From Venturia oleaginea (taxonomy: Eukaryota; Ascomycota; Dothideomycetes; Venturiales; Venturiaceae): DNA of 64,000 bases. Below, piece by piece: positions 12,077 to 23,900 of this stretch (position 1 is the stretch's first letter; the number at the start of each line of letters is the position of its first letter). A program made the position numbers and the translations under genes. The DNA lies in contig JABMLP010000022.1 of NCBI GenBank assembly GCA_013176395.1, forward strand, positions 248,001 to 312,000, read 5' to 3'. The notes below the pieces were generated by a model. The model saw only the letters and a program-made list of their open reading frames with translations, ran no database searches and was not told the origin of the DNA.

Positions 12077-12486
12077 GAGTGTGCTCTTAGGAGCGTCCGT
12101 AGTGATATGTGACACATACAAATGGCGCGATTATGTCACCGTCTAAAAATAGGAAGGGCGTGATCAGACGCGAACTTTCGGACTTCCGACTTTGCCAATC
12201 AACACCGACTCCAACACCAACACCAAACAACTGTCACCGAGACACACTTCGTACCAACAACTTGCAACAAATTACTCTGGCAAACACAACATCTCGACAG
12301 TTGGCCTTACAATCTAACTTGGAGACACTTAGCTATTTGCTGGGGCTCGAAAGCGATAGAGGTATAGCGGTACTTCAATTCATTTAGATCAGAACAGAGT
12401 CAGTCGCTATCGCAGGAGATTTCACTTGGTTCAGCACGACGCCGAAGATCAGCCAGAATGAGTGCCGAATGCGATTGACGAGCTAA

Positions 12487-14148
12487 TTAATCGATGGCAA
12501 TGCGAACCGAGATCGAACCGTTCTTGGTCTGTAGAACGATCAAATCGTGATCATGCGTAATATCCTCCACCGTCGTTTCTACAAGCCTACATCTCGGGAC
12601 GACATGAAGAGCCATGAGGGCCGCCATGATGTACAACTCACAATACGCCAAGCTGTAATTCTCCGTTAGTGTCAACCTACAAACTTACACGCTAACAACT
12701 CACTTCTCGCCAATGCAGGATCGACTGCCCTTTCCGAACGAAATCAATTTCTTCTGAAGCTGATAGTTTGGCAGGCCATCAACAAGCCACCTCTCAGGTG
12801 TAAACTCATCGGGATTGGGAAACAGGTCCTTGTTCCAGTGGTTGATCATCGAAGTCATGCCGATCGGAGTGTTCCTGGGGATGACGAATTCAGTCTTGCC
12901 ATCCTGGCTTTTATATACCAACTCCTCCTGAGGTGCAGCCCTGGCAGATCTGTGCGAGACACCGGGCATCATTCGCAAACACTCTTGAAGAATGGCCCAG
13001 AAGTACGGACGCTTCTCTAACTCAACCCATTTAAGATTTTGAGCATTCATACCATCGAGGTCCTGCATGAGGCGCGCATAGATTTCAGGCTTTGCGAGCA
13101 ACCAGTAGGTGAAGACGGTAAGAATTGCCTACAAAAGATAGTTAACAATGGTCGTTTGAAAGGGAGGAGAAAACTCACAGCAGTGGTTTCGGTGCCCGCA
13201 AGCAGGAAGTTGAACCCTTCGCCACTGAGTCTGTACATGGTTTCCTCCAGTCTCGTTTTGGGTCCGAGACTTCGACTCCACGAGATCCGCAAAAACCCTT
13301 CCATTTTCGGGATTCTTCACAGCCTGCTGGATGTAGCCTGGAATAACGACGTTCATTTGCCTCATCACAGACTTGATGTCTTCGCCCAAGTAGTCTGCCA
13401 AGAGAGGCATGACCTGAGCCATTTTTCTCCCGAGCGCATTGTGCCTCATCATGTATGCACTCTTGAAGAAAGACTTAACCCAGGTCGCAAAGTTCGGCTC
13501 CCAACCTTCCTGGGCGATAAATCCCATGGACTCGCCAAACGCATACTGAGAAATGACGTCCGCAGTGAAGCAATTAAAGGCCTCCTTCACGTCGAAAGCT
13601 CCCTTACCAGCCGAGCTCAACATTTTGTTCGTGGTCTGCTGCGCAAAGTCGTGCACTTCACCCTCCAATTTCAGCATCTGTTGGCGAGAGAAGAACCTGG
13701 CGAACGGTGCTTTGCGTGTGCGATGAAGATTATGGTCGACGGTAGAGAAGCCTGTTACAGAGACAGGTCCAGCACCGCCTGTATTCAATTGGTGCTGCCA
13801 TTTGTCGCGAACGCGTCCTGGACCAGCATAGATCTCGTCGGTGAAAGCTGGGTCGGAGCAATGAAGCTCGTCTGGGTTGATTCTGACAATTGGACCGTAT
13901 TGCTCGTGCATGCGAGCAATGACTTTTCCATATCGCCCGACGGCCCACCAATCGTAGTAGGCTTCATAAAGGTAGGATGCTGCTGCAATCTTGGGGCCTG
14001 GAAACTTGGATAGCGGGTGGAAGGGCGAGATATTGTAAAGAGCGATGGAGATGCGGTAGATGATGTAGACAGTGACGATCCAGACACAACCAGTTAGAGA
14101 AACGTTAGATGAATATCCATTCGGATTCAAGGCCTCTTGTGGCTCCAT
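12487..14148 (-). CDS. Cytochrome P450 monooxygenase, with one frameshift
   Basis: Three minus-strand exons (13179-14148, 12704-13128, 12487-12652) give about 519 residues if one base near 13271 is disregarded. The N-terminus has a membrane anchor (VWIVTVYIIYRISIALYNI) and a Pro-rich hinge (HPLSKFPGPK). Later come the I-helix motif AGTETTA, the K-helix ExxR (ECLR), the PERW motif (FTPERW) and the haem-binding loop FGKGSRSCIGE, whose Cys ligates iron. All catalytic landmarks are present. Within exon 1 the frame changes just after DLVES. The upstream frame then reads nonsense while the sequence shifted by one reads TRLEETMYRLSGEG into the I-helix. No intron fits, so the allele is a recent pseudogene or contains a sequencing error. 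The layout resembles fungal secondary-metabolism P450s of the trichodiene-oxygenase-like group (inference). Confidence 0.88.
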
Positions 14149-15263
14149 TCTGAGGTGAGTTTGTTACAATATTTGGCGCCGGGCGAAGAGCATTAATTTC
14201 AAGACAGAAAAATGTGGCAGGTTGTCAGCATTGCAAGAAAACCTCTAGGCACATCCCGCGCTTTATGGAGCAATGAATATCTGTTTGGGATATCAAGTAG
14301 CGTGCCCGTTGTAGAAGATCATCCCGGACACCAATTATTTTTCATCATCTGAACCCCGATTTTGCTTTGAAACAGGCGAGAAGGCCGATTGGGTTCGGAA
14401 AGCCGCAGTGAAGTGGATCGTGAGTGGAGCAAGGACTCGTCGCACAGACACCCTGCACCTTGTAGGTAGCCGTGGTAGCATCGTTGGTAACAAGTTGCAG
14501 AGACTCCCCCTCCCCCCCCCCCCCCCCAACTACGGAGTACTCCGTAAGGCATGTGGGTGCAATTTCTGCAGGAAGTCTTCCTTAAATTTTCGCTAGTTAT
14601 CCTTACCAACGTGCGTGGTCTTGGTTTCAAATCGTTGGTAAGGTTCAAGTTGAACCTGAGGAAAGAGATGGCAATGAAGAAAGACAAGCCTATTGGCGTT
14701 GGGACAAGTTTTGTATGAGCGCATTCACTTTTCTTTTCCACTGTGGTGTGGACCAGCATACCTTCGCCAGATTTAGGAGTACGACTGTAGTGTGGAGGGG
14801 ATGTCGCAATCCGACAGGAACAGAGCCGCATGACGGGATGACCCGCGTATGTCAAACGGCAGGGACGGAACGGCTGAAGTGACTCGCACGAAAGGATCTT
14901 CGCTCGACTATTACACCAGATCACCATCACGCTTGCCAGCCCCAATCTTCGTGCAGCGGAGGTTTCTGCATGTTGGAAGCCCCGATACAGGCAATCCACC
15001 AAGATTCCCACCAAACATGCAAAAAAAAAAAAAACGCTGGCTTGGATCCCGCTCCTTCGGAGCGCTGAAGGTCGAGCACGCACCCATTTCATCTAGCCAA
15101 GTTGTAACTGTAGAAGAGGCTAAAGAAGGGGAACCTGGGAGGTAACTTGACCAAGTTCGATGCCACTTGAGCAGCGAATTCCATCAGCACTTCATGAGTT
15201 CCAATTCACGCTTGTGCGACTTCGACATCATTTGCCTTCTCTCCTTCTTTTCGACCATCGATT
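14149..15263. other. Intergenic, with homopolymer runs and a palindrome
   Basis: 1.1 kb between divergent P450 and PTH11-like genes. It contains a C-rich run near 14511-14527, a perfect 16-base palindrome TACGGAGTACTCCGTA at 14531-14546, and an A run near 15018-15033. The 257-aa minus-strand frame at 14319-15092 spans these low-complexity runs and has no family signal. Confidence 0.5.
14531..14546. repeat. Perfect 16-bp palindrome next to poly-C tract
   Basis: TACGGAGTACTCCGTA is its own reverse complement and directly follows a run of about 16 C residues. Motifs of this kind occur at the ends of fungal DNA transposons, but no matching partner was seen nearby. Confidence 0.8.
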
Positions 15264-16563
15264 ATGTCTATCAAGACTGAGCCTATCCCGATGACGGGCA
15301 GTGCCCGCGACTCGCTCATAGCTATCTCGGTGCTATGGCTTTTATTTGCTGTCAATGTTGGCTTCCGAATAGTTGGCCGGCTGCGATGTATAGGCCTTGG
15401 TTCTGATGACATTCTGTCAGTTATGGCTCTGGTAGGTTCATGCAGAATACATTTCATAGCAGAGACACCACTCACGATTCTTTGTAGATTTTATCCGGGT
15501 GCACGATAGGCTTGAATGCTGCGGTGTTTAACATCGGAGTAGGCGTCGATTTCGACGCCACAGCCCCAGTGTTTCCAAAGTGTAAGTGCAAACTACGCCG
15601 ACATGAACAATTGATCTCACTAATTCCACACATAGTGGCGCACAATTTGCCCGTTATAATGCAGCTCACTTTTGCTTTCACATTGGTCTACATTTGGTGT
15701 CTTGCAGCCCTCAAAATGAGCCAGCTGATGCTCTACATGCGAGTCTTCGCAGTTCAACTCTCAAAATGGGTTTACGGGGTCGGTGCCATCGTTGTACTCT
15801 GGGCTCTCGTCTTCAATTTTCTCTTCATTTTTCTCTGCGACCCCATCGAGCAGCAGTGGACTGTCGAACGCGTTGGTCACTGCCTGGATCAGATGTTACT
15901 CTTAAAGTGTTTGATCATGACCAACCTTGTAACAGACCTGGCTATTGCCATACTGCCTATCCGATCGGTGTGGCAACTGCAGATGAGGAAGACGGAGAAG
16001 TTTGCTGTTATTGCTTGCTTTGGGCTTGGGGGCGCTTGCGTGTTCATCTCCCTCTCCAGGTTCAGTAAGCAAAACCTGTCATTGTTATCCAGGGACCATT
16101 TAGCTGATTATGCAACAGTTCAGTTGTACACCGTTGATCTCCTCGGAAACTTGACTGGGACTTCGCTGACCACCTTCATGCTTTGCTCGGTTGAACTCAT
16201 TTTGGCAGGTCTCTGTATCAACATTCCCATGCTACGGCCTTTCTACATTCGCTTGCGGGCCAAATATAAGAAGTCTTCGGAGAGTGATGACTCCGATGGG
16301 CTAGGGGCTCACAAGGCCTCGGGCTCGAGGCAAATAAGAGTGATTCATGAAAGACCAGAAAAAGACATGACTTGGCTTGAGTTGGTGAGTGTCCAAAACA
16401 CTACTACTTTAAAGACACAAACTGACACATGTAGGACGACAAAGCAGCTAGTGACGATGCCAGCTCAGAGCGTAGGCTTACGTCCGATCAATCACGTAGT
16501 GAGATCCATGTGCGCAAAGACTGGTTGGTATCGAGTGCAAGAGGACTACACGCGCAAGGGTGA
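15264..16563 (+). CDS. PTH11-like integral membrane protein (fungal rhodopsin-type domain)
   Basis: Four exons (15264-15431, 15488-15581, 15636-16384, 16435-16563) join in frame to 379 residues. Seven hydrophobic helices can be counted, beginning with SLIAISVLWLLFAVNVGFRIVGR. The family pattern 'R..GLGSDD' after helix 1 is present, as are the helix 3 loop (ALKMSQLMLYMRVF) and the LCDP...W motif (FLCDPIEQQW). 'CLDQMLLLKCLIMTNLVTDLAIAILPI' matches the long 'NxxTDxxIxxLPI' helix of the family. The C-terminus ends in a short cytoplasmic tail with RSEIHVRKDWLVSSAR. Such proteins are GPCR-like surface sensors of Pezizomycotina; the ligand is unknown. It is divergent from the P450 gene across 1.1 kb. 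An intron in the loop near 16060 is possible but not needed to keep the frame. Confidence 0.85.
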
Positions 16564-16911
16564 AGCGCGTGGGTGGAGACGACGAACATACTTTGGCTTG
16601 CAGTATGAATCTCCTCTGCAAGAAAGTACAATAGAAAACCAGAACATTTGCAGCGCCCGTTGATAAAACGTCGCAAAAATGATACTTGTGCTGCTACCCA
16701 GTTTGTTCATAATGCTCTCATGTACCCTTTTCACCGACTCGCCAATCTTTTTGGATTCTCCAGCCACAGATACCGCACTTGCGCCTATGAAAGAGACTGT
16801 TGCTGCGCCTCGGAGCAGATACGTGTGGCGGTTCTTGAGTAGGAACAGTGGGAAGACTGGGAAGTGGATGATCATGGCTGTCGCGCTGTATACTGCTGAT
16901 TTGGTGTCCAC
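16546..16911 (-). CDS. Possible small hydrophobic hypothetical protein
   Basis: A 121-codon minus-strand frame, mostly antisense to the 3' flank of the PTH11-like gene, contains two hydrophobic stretches (AMIIHFPVFPLFLLK and GAATVSFIGASAVSVAG) followed by a Lys/Glu/Ser-rich helix. The frame continues upstream with sensible amino acids, so a spliced first exon is possible. I recognise no family. It could be a chance ORF. Confidence 0.25.
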   Translation of the reverse strand: MDTKSAVYSATAMIIHFPVFPLFLLKNRHTYLLRGAATVSFIGASAVSVAGESKKIGESVKRVHESIMNKLGSSTSIIFATFYQRALQMFWFSIVLSCRGDSYCKPKYVRRLHPRASPLRV

Positions 16912-17336
16912 GGAGACACGGATGGAGGTGAAGGCGATGCCGGCGGGTGCAAATGATAGTCAAGTTGTTCATAACAATCGGTGCCATTCAAATCCCGAAA
17001 TGTCCAAGTTATAGAGCCTAATCACATGTGTTTGGTATCGATCTCTGGGGCATCTCCATGCATTCTATCGGATACATGTTTATCTCTAGGGCAAAGTAAT
17101 ATCTAAAATTGACGTTGAGGTGATGAATGGCTGGGAATGCTCGTGATCGAATCGCCAAAAGTCGAACGGCGTCCGTGCTGGTGTTTACCATAGCAACGTC
17201 CAGCCTTGCATCCCATCTATTTACTTTCTCCAAATGAAAGCCGCAAAACCTTCCAAGTCCATACTACACTCGTTATCGCCCCATACTAACAACAGCATAA
17301 TAGCCCTGCCCTCCCTTGATTGAGTCAACGCCCATT
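16564..17336. other. Intergenic upstream of the NIMA kinase
   Basis: About 770 bp holding the 3' end of the PTH11-like gene and the kinase promoter. Apart from the doubtful antisense frame listed separately, I see nothing; no clear TATA box. Confidence 0.4.
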
Positions 17337-19734
17337 ATGGCTGATTCCAACGAGGACAAGTACGAGGTGCTCGAGAAGATTGGTATGGACCACAATCACA
17401 CCGTCGTGGATGCGCACTTCGTCGTGAACAAGAACGAGATAGCTGACCCGCATCTATAGGACATGGAAGCTTTGGAGTGATACACAAGGTTCGCAGGAAG
17501 AGTGATGGCCTGGTAAGCAACATCCCGCAAGAAGTTGTAAACAATGGCAATCAATACTAACATCCATACTCAACAGGTCCTCTGCCGCAAAGAGATCAGC
17601 TACAATCGAATGTCACAAAAGGAACGGGAACAACTGCAAGCGGAATTATCTATCCTCAGCAAACTGAAGCATCAAAACATCGTCGAATACATCGAACGCG
17701 ATCACCGAAAAGACACACAGGACCTGCACTTATACATGGAATTTTGTGGCGGTGGAGATCTGGGACAAGTTATCAAAAGACTCAAGCACAAGAACCAATA
17801 CGCTGAGGAGGAATTCGTCTGGAGCATTTTCTCACAAATCGTCACGGCATTATTTCGCTGCCATTATGGAGAAGATCCGCCGGCATCTGGGGCCAATGTT
17901 ATGGGATTGGGAGCCAACGCAAAGCCGACAAAATTGAAGAGCAAGCAGGCACCTTGGATGGTGTTGCATAGGGACATCAAGCCTGAAAATGGTAATATAA
18001 AGGTGTAAGTTTTGGCCACGATATCTCAACTAACAAACCGCAGTCTTCCTCAACGATCAGAACAATGTCAAGTTGGGCGACTTTGGCCTTTCCAAGATTT
18101 TACAATCCCATGACTTCGCCTCGACGTACGTTGGCACACCGTACTACATGTCGCCGGAAATTTGCGCCGCTGAGCGTTACAGTCTGTACTCCGATATTTG
18201 GTCTTTGGGATGTCTACTGTATGAGCTATGTGCTAAGGAACCACCTTTCAACGCCCGAACACATATCGAACTTTTCCAGAAGATCAAAAGCGGCCGCATC
18301 TCTCCAATACCTCCCGTCTATTCGCAAGATCTTCAGAAAGTCATCAACAGCTGTTTGCAGGTCAATCCCAATGCTCGACCTGATACTTCGCAGCTCCTGA
18401 ATCTACCAATCGTGAAGCTTATGCGCAAAGAGCAGGAGATTGTGGAATTCGGCCAGCGATTGAGAAAGGAGAAGGAGGCCGCTGAGAGGAAGCTGGAAGA
18501 GGCCGAAGAGCGAATGAAGAACTTGGAAGCCGCACTTCGACCTGAAATCGAATCCTCTGTTCGTCGTGAATGGGAAGTGAAGGCCCGATTGGAAATTGAT
18601 CGCCAGGTTGCCATGGAGGTAACTCGCTTGGAAAAGATGTTTGAGGGGGAAGTATTGAAGCGGATGGAACAGCAAGCCGCAGCTGCACTGCCTCGATCAC
18701 TCACGCCCTCTGCTGAAATATCAGAGCCCCGGCAAGTTGTACAAGCACCAACATCCCAAGAATCGAACGAGGCAGACTCCTCGGACTTCCCATCTGGAAC
18801 GGATATATCCTCACTATCCATTGATTCTCCACCACCATACGCGAAACCAGTGAAGCGGGCCACTCGGACCCCGTTCTCACGAGCACATACACTCGCCACG
18901 AATGCAGTCGCCGTTGCCTCGCCTAAGGACATACAAATGGCGGATCCATCTCCAATGTCCATTGCTTCGCTATCACTATCGCCACGAAAGAATCAAGCGC
19001 ACCAGCGGTCTGCAGGAAACATATTTGCAGCTGCCGAAGACCGATGGAAACCAACAAATGCCTCATCCATAAGCACGCCGACCGGTAGCGACGCCGAGGA
19101 CTCCATGGGTGCTGACGATGAAGACGAGGATGATGACTTGCCTGTTTTACCAAGCCCAACTCGGGACCCTTTCAAGCAGCTAAACAAGCGACCTGTGATG
19201 GCCCGACAGAAGACGATGCCAGTGAACACGAACCGTCTAGCAAAGGCACCCAATCTCTTCGCTCCCAGCAACGGAGCAAATATGAAGCGACCTACTTCCG
19301 CTGTGCCTGTCGTGGCGACAAGCCCTGCACGACGTGGTGGAGCGAGCCCGACGCGTCCACGATCACTTGCGATGCCCCCTCATGGCGGTGTGTCCTCGAA
19401 GGTTCCCGTCGCAGGCGATACTGGCAGCCCGGTGCGCAAAGCTGGTGAACGCCCTCTCAAGGATGGGAATAGCAAAGGCAACAGCAGAGGGGAAGGATTA
19501 CTGAAGACAGCGCTGTCACGGAATGGCGTTCAAGGCCGCTCGCTGGTAGAACTTCAGCAAGCGAGAGCAGGAGGTATTCCTGCCCGCGAAAAGGCCATTT
19601 CCAAGTCTGATGGGGCGGTCAACGTTGCGGTGAGGATGCTTGAGAATGAAGCACCAGTCTGGGATCCCGAACAAGACGACATGCCCAGCCCCTTCTTGGC
19701 GAGAAATGCTAGACCTGGCTTGAGGTCGAGGTAG
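17337..19734 (+). CDS. nimA: NIMA-family serine/threonine protein kinase
   Basis: Four exons (17337-17382, 17460-17512, 17577-17991, 18044-19734) join to 734 residues. The kinase domain begins directly after MADSNEDKYEVLEKIG. The glycine loop is GHGSFG, the ATP lysine lies in LCRKEI, the catalytic loop is HRDIKPEN, the metal loop is DFGLSK, and the activation segment ends in GTPYYMSPE. The order EISYNRMSQKEREQLQAELSIL and YMEFCGGGDLGQVI is diagnostic of NIMA/Kin3/Nek2 kinases, which promote mitotic entry. A coiled coil (EFGQRLRKEKEAAERKLEEAEERMKN) follows the domain as in Nek2, then a long Ser/Pro-rich tail with basic patches. A loop of about 25 residues rich in Gly, Ala and Lys sits just before HRD. 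PEST-like stretches (SDAEDSMGADDEDEDDD) fit cell-cycle degradation. Confidence 0.94.
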
Positions 19735-20428
19735 AATTGGTACATGGCATAAATTGGAGTTTCGGAAGCACATTGCTAGGTGTTTGGCTTCTTGGGTATC
19801 AATGTGTTCATCAATGGGCTGTGAATGGAGTGATGATATGAATGGTGTTGATTTTGTTCGGCTGGCGTATTGTTCGTTCGTTGGCTTACTCGTAGACCAG
19901 GATTGTGGTGCCCTGGATTCATACGGTGTTTAGGCGATGTTGGTTTACGGACATGTTTTGACTGTGTTGTCGATACGATGTGATGCGCTTTCATGCGCTC
20001 AATGCTACTTCGGTTTGTCTTTGATCCCGGCTTTCACGAGCCCTCGTTATTCATCTCAAGCCATTTCAGCTGAAGGCTCGATTCCTGTCATTGAGATGAT
20101 TCCGTGAGACTTGCCGCTGAGACGCACGCAAATATGCCGAGGCGGGCGCGAGCAAGTCCAGAGTCAACCATTGGCATTCTGTATTCCAGATCCCCGGATT
20201 TCAAGCTTCAAAATTCGCCCTCATCAAGCCCCTTCGGATTTCCCGACACCCCACACCCCGGCTTGCACATCGGGACCTCACGCGGTTGGGTGACGGCCAT
20301 GGGTCCACGAACTGGGGACATGTACAGCTCGATTGTCTTGGAGTATAAATGCTATTTCTCCAGCTGGAGGTATTAATCTGTGCACTTGTAGTTTCTCAGT
20401 CTTTGAACAGAAAGATCGTAGTATCGGT
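19735..20428. promoter_or_regulatory. Intergenic and promoter of the monooxygenase gene, with TATA box
   Basis: About 690 bp. A TATAAAT element at 20343-20349 stands about 85 bp upstream of the start codon, a good TATA distance for a fungal inducible gene. No operator-like repeats were seen. Confidence 0.5.
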
Positions 20429-22102
20429 ATGGACGCCAAATTAAACATCATCATCGTTGGAGCAGGCTTGGGAGGAATCGGAGCAGCTATTTCATGCGCT
20501 TTGGGACGTCACAGTGTCACAGTTCTTGAATCGGCTTCGCAGATCGCTGAGGTTTGTCCATCCTTAAATCCTCGTGCTTGTGTTCCTACTAACAACAACG
20601 AATAGGTTGGAGCTGGGCTACAGATCACACCCAACGCTTCCAAGATCCTTCAGAAATGGAAACTACCCGAATCTTTTTGGAAACAGGGCGCTATACCTAC
20701 TTCACTGACCGTCCATAAATACTCTGGTGAAATCCTGGCGCAGCAAGAAACGTTCAAGGACAAGATATTGGAGAGATATGGAGCGCCATTCATCGATATG
20801 CATCGCGCCGATCTACAAATTGCCCTTGTGGAAAGGGCAAAGATGCTTGGTGTCAAGTTTTTCCTTGGACAGAGAGTTGATGCTATCGATTTTGAGAAGA
20901 CGACTGTCAAGACCGTGGCCGGAAACAGTTATTCTGGAGATTTGATTGTGGCGGCGGATGGGTTGTGGAGCAAGTGTAGGGAGTTGTTTGTTGGGCGAAA
21001 GGATGAGCCGCTGCCTACAGGGGATCTGGCTTATCGGATTGTGCTGCGAACGAGCGAGCTGCGGGACGAAAAATTGAAAACTTGGATAAAGGAGCCTGAG
21101 TGTCATTTCTGGGCTGGACCGGGCTCTCATGCTGTGGTACGTTTATCTTTTCTCGAGCGTGGAATTTTGAATGGTGCTAATCAATACCAGGGCTATTCTA
21201 TGAAAGGAGGTGATATGTATAACTTGGTTCTTCTTTGCCCCGACTCATTACCTACGGGGGTTGCAAAACAAGCTGGTTCTGTCGACGAGATGAAGCAATT
21301 GTTTGTAGGATGGGACCCGATGTATGTATTGCAGTTGCCTTTATGGTTCTTTCGGCTGACACGGTTATCCAGATTGACATCATTCTTAAAAAAGGTGAAA
21401 GAAGTTGACAAGTGGAAGCTGATGCACAGTACGTCAAGCCTCGTAGGACCTACCATTCCCAAACACTGACAGTTCCTAGGAGAAGAAATGCCAAGCTGGA
21501 TCAATGACACCTCGAATCTAGTTTTCCTGTAGGTCTCCCTCTCCGAGTCTTTCAGTGAGTCACTAACCTTGAATAGCGGGGACTCCTGTCACCCAATGCT
21601 TCCCTATCTAGCGCAAGGCGCTAATTCCTCTCTCGAAGATGGCGCTGTCCTTGGTCTTGTCCTCGGGAAAATCAAGACGAAGGATCAATTACCGGGTGCA
21701 CTACGCATGTACGAGAGTCTCCGAAAGAAGAGAGGAGAGGCAATTGTTCGTGAGACGTTCAAACAGGTAAGCCAACCCTCACTTTTACCTTGATTGGGAT
21801 TGTGTACTGATTGTAGGGTAGCGACATGACTTTCATATGCCTAATGGACCGGAACAAGAGGCCAGGGATAAGTTGTTCCTCTCGCGTTTTGGGAAAGAGG
21901 ACGAGGTTCAGGAGCCATTTCCGAGTAGGTGGTTAGTACATGTTCCTTTGACAGCGAAGGAAAATTCGTGTGACTTGCTAACGGTTTGAATAGGACCTGT
22001 CCAGTTGTCCAGCCGTGGCTTTATGGATATGATGCCGATGGTGAGGTTAATAGTGCTGTCAAGCAGAATCCTAAGTTTAAAATAGAAAGGGCCAGTCTTT
22101 GA
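20429..22102 (+). CDS. FAD-dependent monooxygenase, salicylate hydroxylase-like
   Basis: Eight exons (20429-20551, 20606-21136, 21191-21321, 21373-21428, 21480-21528, 21577-21766, 21822-21931, 21994-22102) join in frame to 432 residues. The N-terminus has the dinucleotide-binding motif GAGLGGIGAA with an acidic strand end (VLESASQ). The middle holds the DG motif (GDLIVAADGLWSKCR), and the C-terminal half holds the GD motif (GDSCHPMLPYLAQGANSSLEDGA). This trio defines group A flavoprotein aromatic hydroxylases, which use NAD(P)H and O2 to hydroxylate or decarboxylate-hydroxylate aromatic acids such as salicylate, 3-hydroxybenzoate or 6-hydroxynicotinate. The exact substrate is not readable. 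The last three exons were placed by requiring RHDFHMPNGPEQEARD and CPVVQPWLYGYDA, which match the family C-terminus. It is first in a same-strand trio with the DUF3500 and FAH genes. Confidence 0.9.
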
Positions 22103-22584
22103 AGAAGGCAAACTATTGGACGCAATGAACATCGTGTTTCACCTTTATCGTACATCTCGACGTTCAATTTTCATGGCATCTTTTCTCTCCGGCCTTACCT
22201 ATGACTTTTGACTGTCTTGCACCTTGGTTGTTATTGATCATGAAGCGGCAATGCGCCGTTCTGAATGTTCCTCCACAGCCGGTACTGGGTACCAAAAGTG
22301 CTGCAAGGATGGGTGTCGAACGAGAGCCTTGTAAGCTAGCGCTCTCTTGCATGACGGACCCTGAGCTATGCGCTCGATCGCGAAGGGTCTCTTCCCCGCG
22401 TCCGGCTTTTCCGAGATCTATTCCTGCTTTAGAAAATCCACTAGCGATAACCCCGAAACTGCGACTGCTTCTAGATATCATGCATGCACCGATATAACAT
22501 CCATTACTTGCTCTTAGCCAACGATAATTTCCCTCGACTCTGGAAACATTTAACACCGTATACGAAGGTTCTTCGAGACACAAC
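22103..22584. other. Intergenic between monooxygenase and DUF3500 gene
   Basis: 482 bp. The sequence is unremarkable; it should contain the terminator of the first gene and the promoter of the second. No TATA box or repeat is clear. Confidence 0.4.
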
Positions 22585-23900
22585 ATGGGAGAAAATATCG
22601 TTGTTCCTTCCACGAAGCCCTCGGGGCAGTTTCGAAAATGGCTTCCAGATCTCAATCATCCACGCTTCAAAACGATGCAGAGTCAGGACGCATATGAGTA
22701 CGTGAATGCTTTCAAGACTGGTCAAAATCCCCCTTGGCTGTACAATCTTTATGTTCATTGGCGCCAACTTTTTCATGAGCCATATAAGGGCATCACAAAT
22801 GATGGTAAATTGCATCCACAAGCATTGCCTACAAACACTGATGTTATTTAGGCGTCGTACGACAGGATCTATACAAGTTGCAAGATGAAGAGGTTCCGAT
22901 TGAGAAAATCGTTACAGCAACGAAAGATTTCTTGACTATGATCAGCGTCTCGGATCGAGAGAAGGTCACATATCATGTTGACTCCCCGGAGTGGAGGTCT
23001 TGGTCCAATCCCGAATTTCTACTCAGCGACAAAGGTCTTCGCCTCGATGAACTCCATTTTCATACTCGGGATGCGATTCTTCGTATCTTGATTGCAACTC
23101 TTTCGCCAGAAGGATACCAAAAGGCCATCTCAGCCATGCGAATCAACCACTTTCTTGGAGAGCTCGTCAAATCTCCAAAGATCATGAATGAATTTTCTTA
23201 CAACTTTGTTCTCTTTGGCAAACCATCGACAACACGGCCGTGGGGCTTCTCGTTCTACGGCCACCACCTCTGTCTGAACATCTTCTTCTACCAACGACAA
23301 ATCATCATTGCGCCCTGGTTCACTGGCGCCGAACCAAATGAGATCGATACGGGACCGCACGCCGGAACGACGATTATGCGAAAAGAAGAGGCGTTTGGAT
23401 TGCAACTCATGCAATCCCTCGACCCAGATTTACAGCAAAGGACCCAGATTTACAAATTAATGCACGATCCCGCCATGCCACCCGGCCGCTGGAACAGAGA
23501 CGACCAACGCCATCTTTGCGGCGCCTACCGCTGCAACAAAACAGTGCCCTACGAAGGAATCACACTCCCCGAAATGACGGCCGAGCAAAAGGAATTGGTG
23601 ATTCTCATCCTCAACGAATACCTACTCTACCTACCCAAACCATCACGCAAACTCCGTCTCCAGCATATCCTCAGCTTCGAAAGTGAGACATATTTCAGCT
23701 GGATCGGTGGGTTTGGCGATGACGACGCATTCTATTATCGCATTCAGAACCCGGTTATCATCTGCGAGTTTGACCATCACAGTGGTGTTATTATGGGGAA
23801 TGAGGAACCGGCTAAATTCCATATTCATACGACTTGTCGGATGCCGAATAGGGGGGATTATGGGGTGGCGTTGAGACCGTTGATTCCGAGTGTAGAATAG
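22585..23900 (+). CDS. DUF3500 domain protein
   Basis: Two exons (22585-22804 and 22852-23900) join to 422 residues. Nearly the whole length matches the DUF3500 pattern as I know it: an N-terminal helical part (FLTMISVSDREKVTYHVDSPEWRSW), ILIATLSPEGYQKAISAMRINHFL, a central FGKPSTTRPWGFSFYGHHLCLNIFF motif, then GLQLMQSLDP and a C-terminal FSWIGGFGDDDAFYYRIQNPVIICEFDHHSG followed by HIHTTCRMPNRGDYG. The conserved His, Asp and Glu residues (GHHLCLN, EFDHHSG, HIHT) could form a metal or catalytic site. No biochemical function is established for the family to my knowledge. There is no signal peptide. It lies between a monooxygenase and an FAH hydrolase on the same strand, which suggests a role in catabolism of an aromatic compound (inference). 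Confidence 0.88.

Larger units (their letters stand above)
8935..12486. other. 3.5-kb gene-poor, repeat-rich intergenic region
   Basis: No ORF here shows family features. The region begins with the presumed 3' UTR of the regulator gene. It holds a GATGATGCT-type trinucleotide patch near 9777-9800, a 100-bp tandem duplication at 10231-10430, a second 79-bp-period duplication at 10757-10900, and the 14-bp minisatellite at 11615-12076. The long ORFs at 11383-12146 on both strands are products of the minisatellite. Confidence 0.6.

Noticed and set aside
11383..12146. Long ORFs on both strands (up to 244 codons) with 14-residue peptide repeats
   Set aside because: They are produced mechanically by the 14-bp minisatellite, exist in five frames at once, and have no conserved flanks or domain.
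14319..15092. 257-codon minus-strand ORF between P450 and PTH11-like genes
   Set aside because: It runs through the poly-C and poly-A tracts (giving Gly and Phe runs), and has no domain or plausible exon structure.
12487..16563. Secondary-metabolite cluster around the P450 and PTH11-like gene
   Set aside because: No backbone synthase (PKS, NRPS, terpene cyclase) or other tailoring enzyme lies within about 10 kb; two genes alone do not support a cluster.
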